Below are positions 23,837 through 33,766 of a stretch of DNA of 64,000 nucleotides, in pieces. The DNA is taken from NCBI RefSeq assembly GCF_001750145.1, contig NZ_CP015732.1, forward strand, positions 1,550,001 through 1,614,000, read 5' to 3'. The position numbers and the translations under genes were made by a program. The DNA is from Arthrobacter sp. U41. GTDB taxonomy: Bacteria > Actinomycetota > Actinomycetes > Actinomycetales > Micrococcaceae. The notes under the pieces were generated by a model, which had not been told where the DNA came from, did no database searches, and saw nothing but the letters and a program-made list of their open reading frames with translations. Numbering within the stretch: the stretch's first letter is position 1; every line of letters starts with the position of its first letter.

Positions 23837-25563
23837 TGCGTGTTATGGCTCAAATGGGCATGGTCATGAACCTGGACAAATGCATCGGCTGCCACACCTG
23901 CTCCGTGACCTGCAAGCAGGCCTGGACCAACCGTGCGGGCACCGAGTACGTCTGGTTCAACAACGTCGAAACCCGCCCCGGTCAGGGCTACCCGCGCCGC
24001 TACGAGGACCAGGACAAGTGGCGGGGCGGCTGGGTGCTGAACAAGCGCGGCAAGCTGGTGCTCAAGGCCGGCGGCCGGGTGAAGAAGCTGTTCGGGATCT
24101 TCGCCAGCCCGGTCCAGCCCGAGCTCAAGGACTACTACGAGCCCTGGACCTACGACTACAAAACGCTCGTCGACGCGCCCCTGGGCGACGATTTCCCGGT
24201 AGCCCGGCCCAAGTCCCTGATCACCGGGGAGGACACCAAAATCACGTGGTCCGCGAACTGGGACGACGACCTTGGCGGTTCCACCGAGTACGGCCACCTG
24301 GACCCGATCGTGGAGAAGGTCCGGCGGGAATCCGAGGACAAGATCAAGTTCGCCTACGAGCAGACCTTCATGTTCTACCTGCCGCGGATCTGCGAGCACT
24401 GCCTGAACCCGTCCTGCATGGCCTCCTGCCCCTCCGGCGCGATCTACAAACGGGTGGAGGACGGGATCGTGCTGGTGGACCAGGACAAATGCCGGGGCTG
24501 GCGGCAGTGCGTCACCGGCTGCCCGTACAAAAAGATCTACTTCAACCACAAGACGGGGAAGGCCGAGAAGTGCACCTTCTGCTACCCGCGGGTCGAGGTG
24601 GGACTGCCGACGGTCTGCTCGGAGACCTGCGTGGGCCGGCTCCGGTACCTGGGGCTGTTCCTGTACGACGCCGACGCCGTCACCGAGGCGGCGTCCGTCA
24701 CTGACCCCCAGGAGCTCTACGACGCCCAGATGGACGTGCTGCTGGACCCGAACGATCCCGCCGTCCAGGCCGAAGCCAGGGCCCAGGGCATCCCGGAGGA
24801 CTGGATCGACGCCGCCCGGCGCTCGCCGGTCTACGCCCTGGCCAAGGTCTACAAGGTGGCCCTGCCGCTGCACCCGGAATACCGGACGATGCCGATGGTC
24901 TGGTACGTGCCGCCGCTGTCCCCGGTGGTGGACCTGCTGCGGGACCAGGGGCACGACGGCGAGGACGCCGGCAACCTCTTCGGTGCCATCGACGCGCTGC
25001 GCATCCCGGTGGAGTACCTCGCGGAACTCTTCACCGCCGGCGACGCGGACCGGGTCACCGCGGTCCTGAAAAAGCTCGCGGCGATGCGCTCCTTCATGCG
25101 CGGCATCAGCATGGGCAACGACCCCGACGAATCCATCCCCGAAGCCGTGGGCATGGACGGGCAGACCATGTACGAGATGTACCGGCTGATGGCGATAGCC
25201 AAGTACGAGGAGCGGTACGTCATTCCGAAGGCCCACGTGGAACAGGCCCATGACCTGGAGGAAATGGGCTGCTCGCTGGACTTCGAGGGCGGGCCGGGCA
25301 TGCAGGATTCCTCCCCCTTCGGCGAGGCCAGCGGCAGGCCCGTTCCGGTGGCGGTGGAAACCTTCAACGCCCTGCGGGACCGGCAGACCTCCGGCTCGGC
25401 CCCCGGTGAAGCGACCCTCCGGGGGCGGGTGAACCTGCTGAACTGGGACGGCACGGGGGCACCGCCGGGTCTGTTCCCGGAAAAGGCGCTCGTTCCGGAG
25501 GAGCCGCCCGCACCCGTTCCAGGCACACCGGCGTCCCCCGGCACACCGGGGGAACGGCCGTGA
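23836..25563 (+). CDS. narH: Respiratory nitrate reductase, beta (iron-sulfur) subunit
   Basis: A 575-residue four-cluster ferredoxin-type subunit linking NarI hemes to NarG. The first Cys cluster is C16-I-G-C19-H-T-C22-SVT-C26. Others are CEHCLNPSCMASCP, CRGWRQCVTGCP (the Trp-containing group that holds the 3Fe-4S cluster) and KCTFCYPR with CSETCVGR. The start overlaps the narG stop by 1 nt and has a strong GGAGG signal within narG. The C-terminal 60 residues are Pro/Gly-rich. Its stop overlaps narJ by 4 nt. Confidence 0.97.
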   Translation: MRVMAQMGMVMNLDKCIGCHTCSVTCKQAWTNRAGTEYVWFNNVETRPGQGYPRRYEDQDKWRGGWVLNKRGKLVLKAGGRVKKLFGIFASPVQPELKDYYEPWTYDYKTLVDAPLGDDFPVARPKSLITGEDTKITWSANWDDDLGGSTEYGHLDPIVEKVRRESEDKIKFAYEQTFMFYLPRICEHCLNPSCMASCPSGAIYKRVEDGIVLVDQDKCRGWRQCVTGCPYKKIYFNHKTGKAEKCTFCYPRVEVGLPTVCSETCVGRLRYLGLFLYDADAVTEAASVTDPQELYDAQMDVLLDPNDPAVQAEARAQGIPEDWIDAARRSPVYALAKVYKVALPLHPEYRTMPMVWYVPPLSPVVDLLRDQGHDGEDAGNLFGAIDALRIPVEYLAELFTAGDADRVTAVLKKLAAMRSFMRGISMGNDPDESIPEAVGMDGQTMYEMYRLMAIAKYEERYVIPKAHVEQAHDLEEMGCSLDFEGGPGMQDSSPFGEASGRPVPVAVETFNALRDRQTSGSAPGEATLRGRVNLLNWDGTGAPPGLFPEKALVPEEPPAPVPGTPASPGTPGERP

Positions 25564-26180
25564 GCCGGCGCCAGCAGGTGATGTACCTCGCGGCGGCCTG
25601 GTGCCTGTCCTACCCGGATGAGGAACTGATCGGCCGGGTGCCGCTCATGCGGGCCGCGCTGGGCGAGTTCCCCGGCGCCGTCGCGGACTTCCAGGAGGTG
25701 CTGGAGTCACTGGAATCCACACCGCCGATTGAGAGCCAGGCCCGTTACGTGCGCGAGTTCGATCTCGGAAAGCGCCACGCCCTGCACCTGTCCTACTGGA
25801 CGGACGGGGACACCCGGCGCCGCGGTGAAGTCCTCGGCAACTTCAAAACGACGTACCGGCAGAGCGACATTCTGGTGGACACCCACGGGGAACTGCCGGA
25901 CTACCTGCCGATGGTCCTGGAGTACGCCGCCCTGGTGGACCTCGCTGCCGGCCGCGGGCTGCTGACCCGTTTCCGGGCGAGCCTGGAGATGCTCCGCTTC
26001 GGGCTGCTGCGGGATGAGCTTCCGCACGCCCGGATCCTGCAGGCAATCTGCGACACCCTGCCCGGGAAGTCGCCGGCGGACGAGCAGGCCGTGATGCGGA
26101 TGGCCGGCTACGGTCCGCCCGCCGAAGCGGTCGGCCTGGACCCTTACGATTCGCGCCTGCTGCCAGTGAAGGGGGCCTGA
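25560..26180 (+). CDS. narJ: Nitrate reductase molybdenum cofactor assembly chaperone
   Basis: A 206-residue TorD/DmsD-superfamily chaperone that loads the cofactor into NarG before membrane attachment and is not part of the final enzyme. Typical features are YLAAAWCLSYPDEELI at the start, YVREFDLGKRHALHLSYWTDGDTRRRGEVL (the NarJ signature region, residues about 61-95) and the motif ELPDYLPMVLEY. GTG start overlapping the narH stop (GTGA) and a stop 2 nt before narI place it firmly in the operon. Confidence 0.95.
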   Translation: MSRRQQVMYLAAAWCLSYPDEELIGRVPLMRAALGEFPGAVADFQEVLESLESTPPIESQARYVREFDLGKRHALHLSYWTDGDTRRRGEVLGNFKTTYRQSDILVDTHGELPDYLPMVLEYAALVDLAAGRGLLTRFRASLEMLRFGLLRDELPHARILQAICDTLPGKSPADEQAVMRMAGYGPPAEAVGLDPYDSRLLPVKGA

Positions 26181-26182
26181 CC

Positions 26183-27016
26183 ATGCCGGTGTCCGAAACC
26201 GAGCCCGGATCCGCCGTCGAAATCTCCGCCCTGGACATCGTGCTCTGGGGCGTCCTGCCCTACGTGATGGTCGTGGTGCTCGTGGGCGGCCTGGTCTGGC
26301 GCTACAAATACGACCAGTTCGGCTGGACCACCAGGTCCTCCCAGCTCTACGAATCCCGGCTGCTGCGGATCGCCTCACCCCTGTTCCACTTTGGCCTGCT
26401 CGCCGTGATCGCGGGCCACTTCTTCGGCCTGGTCATCCCGATGGCCTGGACCCAGGCGGTGGGCATGAGCCAGGACTTTTACCACTTCAACGCCCTGTTT
26501 GTGGGCGGAATCGCGGGGGTGGGGACCCTGGGCGGGATCCTCCTGCTGATCTACCGCCGCCGCACCACCGGGCCGGTTTTTATGGCGACCACCAAAAATG
26601 ACAAGACGATGTACGTGGTGCTGACCGCCGCCATTGTGTTCGGCCTGTGGACCACCCTGGCCAGTGTCTTCGAAGGCGAGCACGGGCACAATTACCGCGA
26701 GACCGTGGCCCCGTGGTTCCGCTCCCTGTTCATCTTCCAGCCGGACCTGGCGGCCATGGCGGCCGCACCGTTCTCCTTCCACCTGCACACCCTCGTGGGC
26801 ATGGCGCTGTTCTTGATCTGGCCCTTCACCCGGCTGGTCCATGCCTTCACGGCCCCGTTCCACTATCTGTTCCGTCCCTACATCGTCTACCGCTCCCGTG
26901 ACCGGGACAGGGACGGCAGCAAAGCCGGCGCCGCGTCCGCGCGGAACTCCACCGTCGCCGCCCGCCGCGGCTGGTCCGCCGTCGGAACCCGCGACCGGGA
27001 CACCCGGAACCGCTGA
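26183..27016 (+). CDS. narI: Respiratory nitrate reductase, gamma (cytochrome b) subunit
   Basis: A 277-residue membrane quinol oxidase with five hydrophobic segments that anchors NarGH and binds two hemes b. Heme ligands match the E. coli spacing: His69 and His79 (FHFGLLAVIAGHFFG, 10 apart) and a second pair 18 apart in HTLVGMALFLIWPFTRLVH. The C-terminal 45 residues are a charged Arg/Asp/Ser tail longer than in E. coli NarI. It lies 2 nt after narJ and 61 bp before narK. Confidence 0.96.
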   Translation: MPVSETEPGSAVEISALDIVLWGVLPYVMVVVLVGGLVWRYKYDQFGWTTRSSQLYESRLLRIASPLFHFGLLAVIAGHFFGLVIPMAWTQAVGMSQDFYHFNALFVGGIAGVGTLGGILLLIYRRRTTGPVFMATTKNDKTMYVVLTAAIVFGLWTTLASVFEGEHGHNYRETVAPWFRSLFIFQPDLAAMAAAPFSFHLHTLVGMALFLIWPFTRLVHAFTAPFHYLFRPYIVYRSRDRDRDGSKAGAASARNSTVAARRGWSAVGTRDRDTRNR

Positions 27017-27024
27017 CCCGACCC

Positions 27025-27059
27025 AAAAACTGACCCGGCAATCGACTGAAAAACTGACC
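27025..27059 (+). repeat. 11-bp direct repeat between narI and narK
   Basis: AAAAACTGACC occurs at 27025-27035 and 27049-27059, 24 nt start to start, in the short narI-narK gap. The A-runs stand out in this GC-rich DNA. Confidence 0.6.
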
Positions 27060-27077
27060 GAACTGAGAGGAACCCCA

Positions 27078-28301
27078 GTGGCCGGATCCGCGCCCCTTCC
27101 TTCGGCCGTCCCCGCGGGGCGGACGCTCAACCTGGTGCTCGCCACCTCCGCGTCGGTGGTCGGGTTCTGGGCCTGGAACTCGGTGGCGACCCTCGGAGCC
27201 TTCTATACCCAGAACCTCCAGCTGAACCCGGCCGCCACCGGCGTGCTCGTGGCCATGCCGGTGTTCGTCGGTTCGCTGGGCCGGATCGTTGTCGGCGCCC
27301 TGACGGACCGTCACGGCGGCCGCGTGATGTTCACCTTTGTGCTGCTGGCCTCGATCCTGCCGATCCTGCTCGTGGCCGTCGGCGGCACCCTCAGCTCCTT
27401 CGCCCTGGTGCTCGGCGCCGGGCTGCTGCTGGGCGTCGCCGGAACGGTTTTCGCCGTCGGGATCCCTTTCGTCAGCGCCTGGTACGAGCCGTCCCGGCGC
27501 GGCTTCGCCACCGGCGTCTTCGGCGCCGGGATGGGCGGCACGGCGCTGGCCGCGTTCCTGAACCCGCGCCTGGTCGCCGCAATCGGCTACTTCCCCACAC
27601 ATCTGCTGATCGCCGCAATCCTCGCCGTGATGGCGGCGCTGGTGTGGTTCCGGATGAAGGAGGCCCCGGGCTGGACCGGCAACAGCCTCCCCGTGCTCCC
27701 GAAGCTGCTTGACGCCGCGAAGACCCCCGTCACCTGGAAGATGTGCTTCCTCTACGCCGTGGTCTTCGGCGGTTTCGTCTCCTTCGCCACCTACCTGCCC
27801 ACCTACCTCCGCGACGTCTACAGCTTCGACCCGAGCGGCGCCGGGGCGCGCACCGCAGGATTCGCACTGGCGGCCGTGCTGGCACGGCCGGTGGGCGGTG
27901 TGCTCGCGGACAGGTTCGGGCCCAAGCCCGTGGTGCTCACCTCACTGGCAGGCGTCGCGGTCCTCGCCTGGGTGGTGAACCTGCAGCCCGACGGCGAGGT
28001 CCCCGCCGGCCTGACGTTTGTCGCCATGGCGGCGGCACTGGGCCTCGGGACCGGCGGGGTTTTCGCCTGGGTCGGGGTGCTCGCCCCGCCGGGAAAAGTC
28101 GGCAGCATCAGCGGAGTGGTGAGCGCCGCCGGAGGCCTGGGCGGGTACTTCCCGCCGCTGATCATGGGAGCCACGTACGACGCCGCGACGCGCAGCTACT
28201 CGATCGGGCTGCTGCTGCTGGTGGTCACCGCACTTGCTGCGCTGGCCTTCACGATCTTCGCAGTGCCGGGCCGGACGAAGGCGAAAGTCGCGGCCGCCTA
28301 G
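27078..28301 (+). CDS. narK: Nitrate/nitrite transporter, MFS (NarK family)
   Basis: A 407-residue MFS protein with about 12 membrane segments. Family signatures: GVAGTVFAVGIPFVSAWY in TM5 and, in TM11, VVSAAGGLGGYFPPLIMG, the two Gly-rich nitrate motifs. It imports nitrate or exchanges it with nitrite, feeding NarGHI. The GTG at 27078 is chosen because GAGAGG lies about 7 nt upstream; the open frame extends well into narI but without a ribosome-binding site. As last gene of narGHJIK it is likely co-transcribed. It is convergent with the DUF445 gene, 19 bp apart. Confidence 0.94.
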   Translation: MAGSAPLPSAVPAGRTLNLVLATSASVVGFWAWNSVATLGAFYTQNLQLNPAATGVLVAMPVFVGSLGRIVVGALTDRHGGRVMFTFVLLASILPILLVAVGGTLSSFALVLGAGLLLGVAGTVFAVGIPFVSAWYEPSRRGFATGVFGAGMGGTALAAFLNPRLVAAIGYFPTHLLIAAILAVMAALVWFRMKEAPGWTGNSLPVLPKLLDAAKTPVTWKMCFLYAVVFGGFVSFATYLPTYLRDVYSFDPSGAGARTAGFALAAVLARPVGGVLADRFGPKPVVLTSLAGVAVLAWVVNLQPDGEVPAGLTFVAMAAALGLGTGGVFAWVGVLAPPGKVGSISGVVSAAGGLGGYFPPLIMGATYDAATRSYSIGLLLLVVTALAALAFTIFAVPGRTKAKVAAA

Positions 28302-28320
28302 CCGGCGCTGCGGCGCGCTG

Positions 28321-29658
28321 TCAGCCGAAGGCCAGATGCGCCACGCTAAAGATCGCGAGCCCGGCGAGGGCGCCCACCACGGTGCCGTTGATCCGGATGA
28401 ACTGCAGGTCCTTGCCGATCTGGAGTTCGATCTTCTGCGAGGTTTCCTCGGCGTCCCAGCGGGCCACGGTATCGGTGATCACGCCCGCGATGTCCGAGCG
28501 GTAGGTCCTGACAAGGTACCCGGCGGCGTCGCCGATCCACTGGTTCACCTTGCCGGCCAGTTCGGGGTCAACCACCAGCCGGGTGCCGAAGTCATGGACG
28601 GCAGCCTTGAACCGGACGGTCAGTTCGCTGTGCGGATCGTCGACGGCGGAGAGCAGCGCGGCCTTGATGGTGCCCCAGGTGCGGGAGGCAAGCTCACGGA
28701 TCTCCGGATCGCCGAGGACCTGGGCCTTGATGCCTTCAGCTCGGGCGATCATCACCGGATCATGCTGCAGGTCCTGGGCAAGGTCCTTGAGGTACTTATC
28801 GATGGAGAGCCGGACCTGGTGCCGCGGATCGGACTGCACGGCGCGGGTGAATTTCAGGATCTCCACATAGACCTTGTCGCCCACGAGCCCGTCCACGAAC
28901 GACGGCACCCACGTCGGGGAACGGTCGGTGACAAGCCGGTTGACCGTGTCCTGGTTGTCCCGCACCCAGTCCACGGTGCGGTCCACGAGCACGTCCACCA
29001 GCGCGTGGTGGTGGCCGTCCTCGAAGATGCGCTGGGCGACCCGCCCCACCGGCGGCCCCCACGGCGGGGTGAGCAGATGCCGGCGGACCATGCCCTCGAT
29101 CACGGCCTGGACGTCGTCGTCGTTCAGTACCGTAAAGGCGCCGCGGATGACGGCGGCGCCTTCCTTGGCGACACGCTCGGCACCGCCGGGACCGGAGAGC
29201 CACGCGCCCGCCTTGCGGGCAATGTCAACAGAGGCCAGTTTTTCCTGGACGACCTGCTCCGAGAGGAAGTTCGTCTCCACGAATTCTCCCAGCGAGGCGC
29301 CGATCTGGTCCTTGCGCTGGGGAATGATGGCGGTGTGGGGGATCTTGAGGCCCATCGGATACTTGAACAGGGCCGTCACGGCGAACCAGTCGGCGAGGGC
29401 GCCGACCATGCCGCCCTCGGCCGCGGCCCGGACGTATTCGAGCCACGGATACTGCTTCTGCAGGGCGAAGGCGACCACAAAGATGATGGCCATCAGGATC
29501 AGCAGCGCAAGCGCCAGCAGCTTCATCTTCCGCAGCGCGGACGCCTTCTCGGCGTCGCCGGCGGTCACGGTCTGGCGGCGGCCGGGACGCCCGGCCGCGG
29601 CAGCTCCGGCGCCGCCGGGGCCTTCAGAACGGGTACTTGGCTCAGTATTCACGTGCAT
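28321..29658 (-). CDS. DUF445-family membrane protein
   Basis: A 445-residue protein. A polar N-terminal tail of about 40 residues precedes a transmembrane helix (LLALALLILMAIIFVVAFAL, residues about 48-67) and a second hydrophobic stretch with the DUF445 signature AAEGGMVGALADWFAVTALFKYP (about 80-102). The long C-terminal region is alpha-helical, and near its end ARDL-type helices lead to a final hydrophobic segment (GTVVGALAGLAIFSVAHLAFG), so both ends are probably in the membrane. The family is widespread and its function is unknown. Single gene. Confidence 0.85.
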   Translation of the reverse strand: MHVNTEPSTRSEGPGGAGAAAAGRPGRRQTVTAGDAEKASALRKMKLLALALLILMAIIFVVAFALQKQYPWLEYVRAAAEGGMVGALADWFAVTALFKYPMGLKIPHTAIIPQRKDQIGASLGEFVETNFLSEQVVQEKLASVDIARKAGAWLSGPGGAERVAKEGAAVIRGAFTVLNDDDVQAVIEGMVRRHLLTPPWGPPVGRVAQRIFEDGHHHALVDVLVDRTVDWVRDNQDTVNRLVTDRSPTWVPSFVDGLVGDKVYVEILKFTRAVQSDPRHQVRLSIDKYLKDLAQDLQHDPVMIARAEGIKAQVLGDPEIRELASRTWGTIKAALLSAVDDPHSELTVRFKAAVHDFGTRLVVDPELAGKVNQWIGDAAGYLVRTYRSDIAGVITDTVARWDAEETSQKIELQIGKDLQFIRINGTVVGALAGLAIFSVAHLAFG

Positions 29659-29708
29659 GTGCCCAGCCTAGTCCCGCTTTCGCAGCGGCTGTCGGCTAAC
29701 GTGTCAGC

Positions 29709-30608
29709 ATGACGACTGACGAGTCCGCCGCAGCCCGTCCGCTGGTCTACGCCCACCGCGGTTCAAGCGAGACTTTCGCCGAGCACACCCGGGCCGCCTA
29801 CCTGCAGGCAATCGCCGACGGCGCCGACGGCGTGGAGTGCGACGTCCACCTCACCCGGGACCAGCACGCGGTGCTGCTGCACGACGCCAACCTGGACCGC
29901 ACCTCGGACGGCACCGGCCCGGTGGCGGACCGGACCCTGGAGGAGCTCCGGCAGCTGGACTTCTCCTCCTGGAAGGGCGTCCGGATTCCGGACGCGTACG
30001 GCGCCAGGTCCACCCAGCTGCTGACCCTCCCGGAGCTGCTGGCCCTGCTGCGGACCGCAGGCCGGGAGATCGGGCTGGCGATTGAGCTCAAACACCCCAG
30101 CCCCTTCCAGCTCAGGCTGGAGGACCGGGTGCTGGCGGTCCTCAGCGCCGCAGGCTGGGATTCTGCGACGTCCCGGCTCGGCAACATCACGGTGTCGTTC
30201 ATGAGCTTCAGCCCGGACTCGGTGAAGCACCTGCTGAAATCAGTCCCGGCGTCCGCCGTCTGCCAGCTCGTCGATGACGTCAACGTCGAGGAGATCCGCG
30301 AGGAACTCGGCCTGGGTGCACTCACCGGCGGGGCGCTCGCGAACGTGATGAAGGCCGCGCGAACCGAAGCCGAGCGGATTCTGGATGACTGCGAGACCGG
30401 GCTGGCCGGGCCGGGCATCGACTACGTCCGCGAGCATTCCCGGACCATCCGGCGCTGGCTCCACTCCGGCCGGCGCTTCAGGGTATGGACCGTGGACTCG
30501 GAAAACGACGTCGCACTCTGCCAGCAGCTCGGGATCCACGAGATCACCACGAACCGGCCCGCACAGGTCCTCGCCCAGCTGTCGGCAGGGTCCCGGAGTC
30601 TCCGCTAA
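29709..30608 (+). CDS. Glycerophosphodiester phosphodiesterase
   Basis: A 299-residue GDPD TIM-barrel enzyme that splits glycerophosphodiesters to glycerol 3-phosphate and an alcohol. Conserved residues visible: HRGSSETFAEHT (catalytic His and Arg, residues about 16-27), DGVECDVHLTRDQHAVLLHD (metal Glu/Asp and second His, about 40-60), and ELKHPSP (about 120). The end, WTVDSENDVALCQQLGIHEITTNRP, is the usual closing motif. There is no signal peptide, so it is cytoplasmic (UgpQ-like). Divergent from the DUF445 gene with 50 bp between starts. Confidence 0.92.
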   Translation: MTTDESAAARPLVYAHRGSSETFAEHTRAAYLQAIADGADGVECDVHLTRDQHAVLLHDANLDRTSDGTGPVADRTLEELRQLDFSSWKGVRIPDAYGARSTQLLTLPELLALLRTAGREIGLAIELKHPSPFQLRLEDRVLAVLSAAGWDSATSRLGNITVSFMSFSPDSVKHLLKSVPASAVCQLVDDVNVEEIREELGLGALTGGALANVMKAARTEAERILDDCETGLAGPGIDYVREHSRTIRRWLHSGRRFRVWTVDSENDVALCQQLGIHEITTNRPAQVLAQLSAGSRSLR

Positions 30609-30626
30609 GCCCGCACCTTCACGGCA

Positions 30627-32219
30627 TTAGGCTGCGAGATCGCGGCGCCGCCAACCGGCGTAGCCCAGTGCCGCGAGAGCTGCCGCGGCCACGATGAGGC
30701 CCGCCAGCGCCGGCACTGCGTCGGAGTCCACCGGGAGCAGCGGGGAGTGCCGGAACGGCGAGAGATCCATGAGCCATTCCGGGGCATTCCAGAGCACCCC
30801 GAATTCGCCCAGGGCGACCAGGCCCAGCAGGAGTCCCCAGACCGCCCCGGCCAGCCGGGGCGCCCAGCCAAACACCGCCAGCGCGGCACCGGTTACTACC
30901 CACGCGGCAGGCACCTGGGCCAGGGCGGCCACGGTGCTGCGGCCCACCAGCGCGGCGTCGCCAACGGCGAAGGCGGCGCCGGCGCCGATCGAAACCCCCG
31001 CCACCAGGAGCAGCGCAGCGACCGCGGCCAGCGCAAACGCGAAGTGGCTGCTGGCCCAGCGGATGCGGGTGGCAGCCGTGCCCAGCAGGGCTTCGGTGTG
31101 GCCCGCGGCCTCCTCGCTGCGCAGATGGTTGGCCGAGGAGACCCCATAGGCAGCAGCCAGCAACCCCATGATACTAATCTCCGCGGCCAGGAACGCGTCC
31201 GTCAGGGCCTCCCGGCCGCCCAGCACCTTGATCAGGTCCTGGGCGGTCGGTGAACTCAGCAGCTCTCCCACGTTGCTGACCAGGGACCCGATGACGACGC
31301 CGAAAATGAGGAATGCCACGGCCCAGGCCAGCAGCACGCGATACTGCAGGCGCACCGCCAGGTCCCAGACGCCGGAGAGCGAACCGACGGCGGGCCCCGG
31401 GCGCTCGGTACGCAGCCCGGTGCCAAGGTCGCGCCTGGCACGGAGCGCAAAAGCGGCCGGGACCAGGACCAGACACAGGCTGACCGGCAACACCAGCACC
31501 CACCAGCGGTCCCCGGCGAACGCCCGGATCTGCTGGTTCCACCCGATGGGCGACAGCCAGGAGAGCACCGACGGCCCCGGTTCGGCCAGGTCCCCGACTG
31601 CCCGCAGCGCGTACGTGACGGCGACGACGCCGATGCTGAGCCCGGTGGCGGCCCGGGCGCTGGCGGTCACCTGCGCCGCCAGCCCCGCCACGGCACTGAA
31701 CGCCATTCCGGTGGCGGCCCAGCCCAGACCAAAAGCGAGGGAACCGGCCGCCGGCAACCCGCCGGCAGCCAACGCGGCCGCCGAGAGCAGTCCGAGTACC
31801 ACATTGGCGCCGAGGCTGATCGAGAGCGCGGCCGCCAGCGGGGCGTCGCGGCCCAATCTGCCGCCGCCGAGCAACTCCAAACGTCCGGTCTCCTCATCGC
31901 TGCGGGTGTGCCGGATGACGAGAATGACCATCAGGACGGCGAGGATGGCGGTCATAAAAGCGGTGTACTTGATCAGCGAGAGCGCCCCGATGGAGGCGGG
32001 ATCGTAGATCCGTCCGAAGAGCGCGACCATCGAGGCGGTCGCGTTCACGGCGGTGGAGGCCTCGATGCGGCTCGCCACGTCCGGGTAGAGCTCCGCTCCG
32101 GCCAGGGCCGTCGAATAGGCGATCAGGGCGAAGCCGGCGATCCAGACCGGCAGCAGCCAGCGGTCCCGCCGCAGCCCGAGCCTGATCAGGGCACCCGTTC
32201 CGGCCAGGGTCTCAGGCAT
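30627..32219 (-). CDS. ABC exporter permease (12-helix type)
   Basis: A 530-residue membrane protein with about 12 hydrophobic segments in two similar halves. Both halves share the order helix - [13 protein letters not shown] or [12 protein letters not shown] - helices; these [17 protein letters not shown] / [17 protein letters not shown] blocks are the hallmark of the TnrB/tetronasin-resistance type exporter permeases. The ATG at 32219 is chosen because it overlaps the ATPase stop by 8 nt and begins the conserved sequence; the frame is open 30 codons further upstream inside the ATPase gene. It forms an exporter with that ATPase. Substrate unknown; drug or polyketide efflux is the family's best-known role. 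Confidence 0.88.
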   Translation of the reverse strand: MPETLAGTGALIRLGLRRDRWLLPVWIAGFALIAYSTALAGAELYPDVASRIEASTAVNATASMVALFGRIYDPASIGALSLIKYTAFMTAILAVLMVILVIRHTRSDEETGRLELLGGGRLGRDAPLAAALSISLGANVVLGLLSAAALAAGGLPAAGSLAFGLGWAATGMAFSAVAGLAAQVTASARAATGLSIGVVAVTYALRAVGDLAEPGPSVLSWLSPIGWNQQIRAFAGDRWWVLVLPVSLCLVLVPAAFALRARRDLGTGLRTERPGPAVGSLSGVWDLAVRLQYRVLLAWAVAFLIFGVVIGSLVSNVGELLSSPTAQDLIKVLGGREALTDAFLAAEISIMGLLAAAYGVSSANHLRSEEAAGHTEALLGTAATRIRWASSHFAFALAAVAALLLVAGVSIGAGAAFAVGDAALVGRSTVAALAQVPAAWVVTGAALAVFGWAPRLAGAVWGLLLGLVALGEFGVLWNAPEWLMDLSPFRHSPLLPVDSDAVPALAGLIVAAAALAALGYAGWRRRDLAA

Positions 32220-33183
32220 CGCCGGCCCGTCGCCCGCCCGGCCCGGGGGAGCCCGTCCGGCCCGGCGACGCGCCGACGGCCGCGGCCGGAACCCCGGCGG
32301 TGATGTCACCGTAGTGCCGCAGGAACAGATCCTCCAGCGTCGGCGGCTGGCTCGTAAGGGCCGTCAGCCCCGCCGTCGTCAGCGCCTGCATCAGGTGGTT
32401 CAGTCCGGCAGGCTCGACCTGGGCAGTGACCCGGTGGTTGGTGATGACGACGTCGTGGACGCCGGGCAGGAGGTCCAGCCCCGGCGGCACGGTTGCGACG
32501 TCGGCCGTGACCGAGGTGCGGGTCAGGTGCCGCAGCTGCTCCAGGGGGCCGGTCTCCACCACCCTTCCGGAGCGGATGATGCTGACCCGGTCGGAGAGCG
32601 CCTCGGCTTCGCTGAGGATATGGCTGCTGAGCACAACGCTGCGGCCCTGCGCGCGCAGTTCGCGGACGCAGCCGCGGAACGCGTCCTCCATCAGCGGGTC
32701 CAGCCCGCTCGTCGGCTCGTCCAGCAGGAACAGCTCGGCGTCGGTGGCCAGGGCGGCAACGAGGGCCACTTTCTGCCGGTTTCCTTTCGAGTAGGTGCGC
32801 GCCTTCTTCGTGGGATCCAGCTCGAACAGTTCCAGCAGACGGTCACGCCGGGCGCGGTCCTGGCCGCCCTGAAGACGGCCCAGCAGCTCGATCACTTCGC
32901 CGCCGGTCAGGTTCGGCCAGAGGGCCACGTCCCCGGGCACATAGGCCAGCCGGCGGTGCAGGGTCGCCACGTCGCGCCACGGGTCCAGCCCAAGCACCCT
33001 GATGGAACCGGCATTGGAGCGCAAAAGGCCCAGCAGGAGGCGCAGGGTGGTGGACTTGCCGGATCCGTTGGGGCCGAGGAAGCCGTGCACCTCGCCGGCA
33101 GCGACCTCGAAATCGAGTCCGTCCAGGGCTGTCACGGCCCCGAACCGCTTTACGACACCGGTCATTTCCACGACGCTGCTCAT
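32212..33183 (-). CDS. ABC exporter ATP-binding protein
   Basis: A 323-residue DrrA-type ATPase. Walker A is GPNGSGKST, signature motif [15 protein letters not shown] (a variant of LSGGQ), Walker [14 protein letters not shown], and the H-loop lies in [13 protein letters not shown]-terminal region of about 90 residues ([16 protein letters not shown] ... [11 protein letters not shown]) is typical of drug-export ATPases. It is translationally coupled to the permease. An ATG at 33165 ([10 protein letters not shown]) is an alternative start. The gene diverges from the DoxX-like gene. Confidence 0.92.
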   Translation of the reverse strand: MSSVVEMTGVVKRFGAVTALDGLDFEVAAGEVHGFLGPNGSGKSTTLRLLLGLLRSNAGSIRVLGLDPWRDVATLHRRLAYVPGDVALWPNLTGGEVIELLGRLQGGQDRARRDRLLELFELDPTKKARTYSKGNRQKVALVAALATDAELFLLDEPTSGLDPLMEDAFRGCVRELRAQGRSVVLSSHILSEAEALSDRVSIIRSGRVVETGPLEQLRHLTRTSVTADVATVPPGLDLLPGVHDVVITNHRVTAQVEPAGLNHLMQALTTAGLTALTSQPPTLEDLFLRHYGDITAGVPAAAVGASPGRTGSPGPGGRRAGDA

Positions 33184-33292
33184 AGTCAACAAGGTACGCC
33201 GGATTAACGGGCGCGGACCCCTGCGGAAAGTCCTGTTTCTTCGCCGCCGGGCGCGGTTAGCGGCGCGTCCATGGCTGTGATTGAGTTGTTCC

Positions 33293-33766
33293 ATGCCATC
33301 TCGCTGGTCCCGCCGGGACACCCAGATGCTCTCTGCCGTGGCGATGAGCGCACTGCTGCTGGCCAGTGCCGCGAAGCACTTCAACGATCCCGGGTTCTTC
33401 GGGCCGGTCGTTCCGGATTTCCTCTGCCGCGACGACACCGGCGAACAGTCCAACAGCCCCGTCGCCGTGCTGTCCCGGGACGAATGGGTGGCGCTCAGCG
33501 GTCTGCTGGAGGCGGGTGCCGCCGTCGGACTCCTGATTCCGGCGACCCGCCGCGCCGCCGCCGGCGGTGTCGCGGCCATGTTCACCCTCTTCCTCGCCGG
33601 TCACGTCGCCGCCCTCCGCAAGGCCTACGGCCCGGACGGCACGCCCGGCCAGCGCCGCGCACACACCCTGCGGCTGCCGCTGCAGGCGCCGCTCATTGCC
33701 TGGGCCTGGAGCCTGAGGAACGCGGTTCCCAGGACGCCTCACCCGCGGAAACCGGTCCGCCAATGA
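33293..33766 (+). CDS. DoxX-like small membrane protein
   Basis: About 157 residues with four probable membrane helices. [25 protein letters not shown] at the start and [42 protein letters not shown] (about 80-120) match the DoxX/MauE-like four-helix proteins; these are of varied or unknown function. The start is uncertain: ATG at 33293 has no good ribosome-binding site, and 33326 is an alternative. Its stop overlaps the azlC start (ATGA), so the three genes 33293-34811 form one operon. Confidence 0.7.
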   Translation: MPSRWSRRDTQMLSAVAMSALLLASAAKHFNDPGFFGPVVPDFLCRDDTGEQSNSPVAVLSRDEWVALSGLLEAGAAVGLLIPATRRAAAGGVAAMFTLFLAGHVAALRKAYGPDGTPGQRRAHTLRLPLQAPLIAWAWSLRNAVPRTPHPRKPVRQ

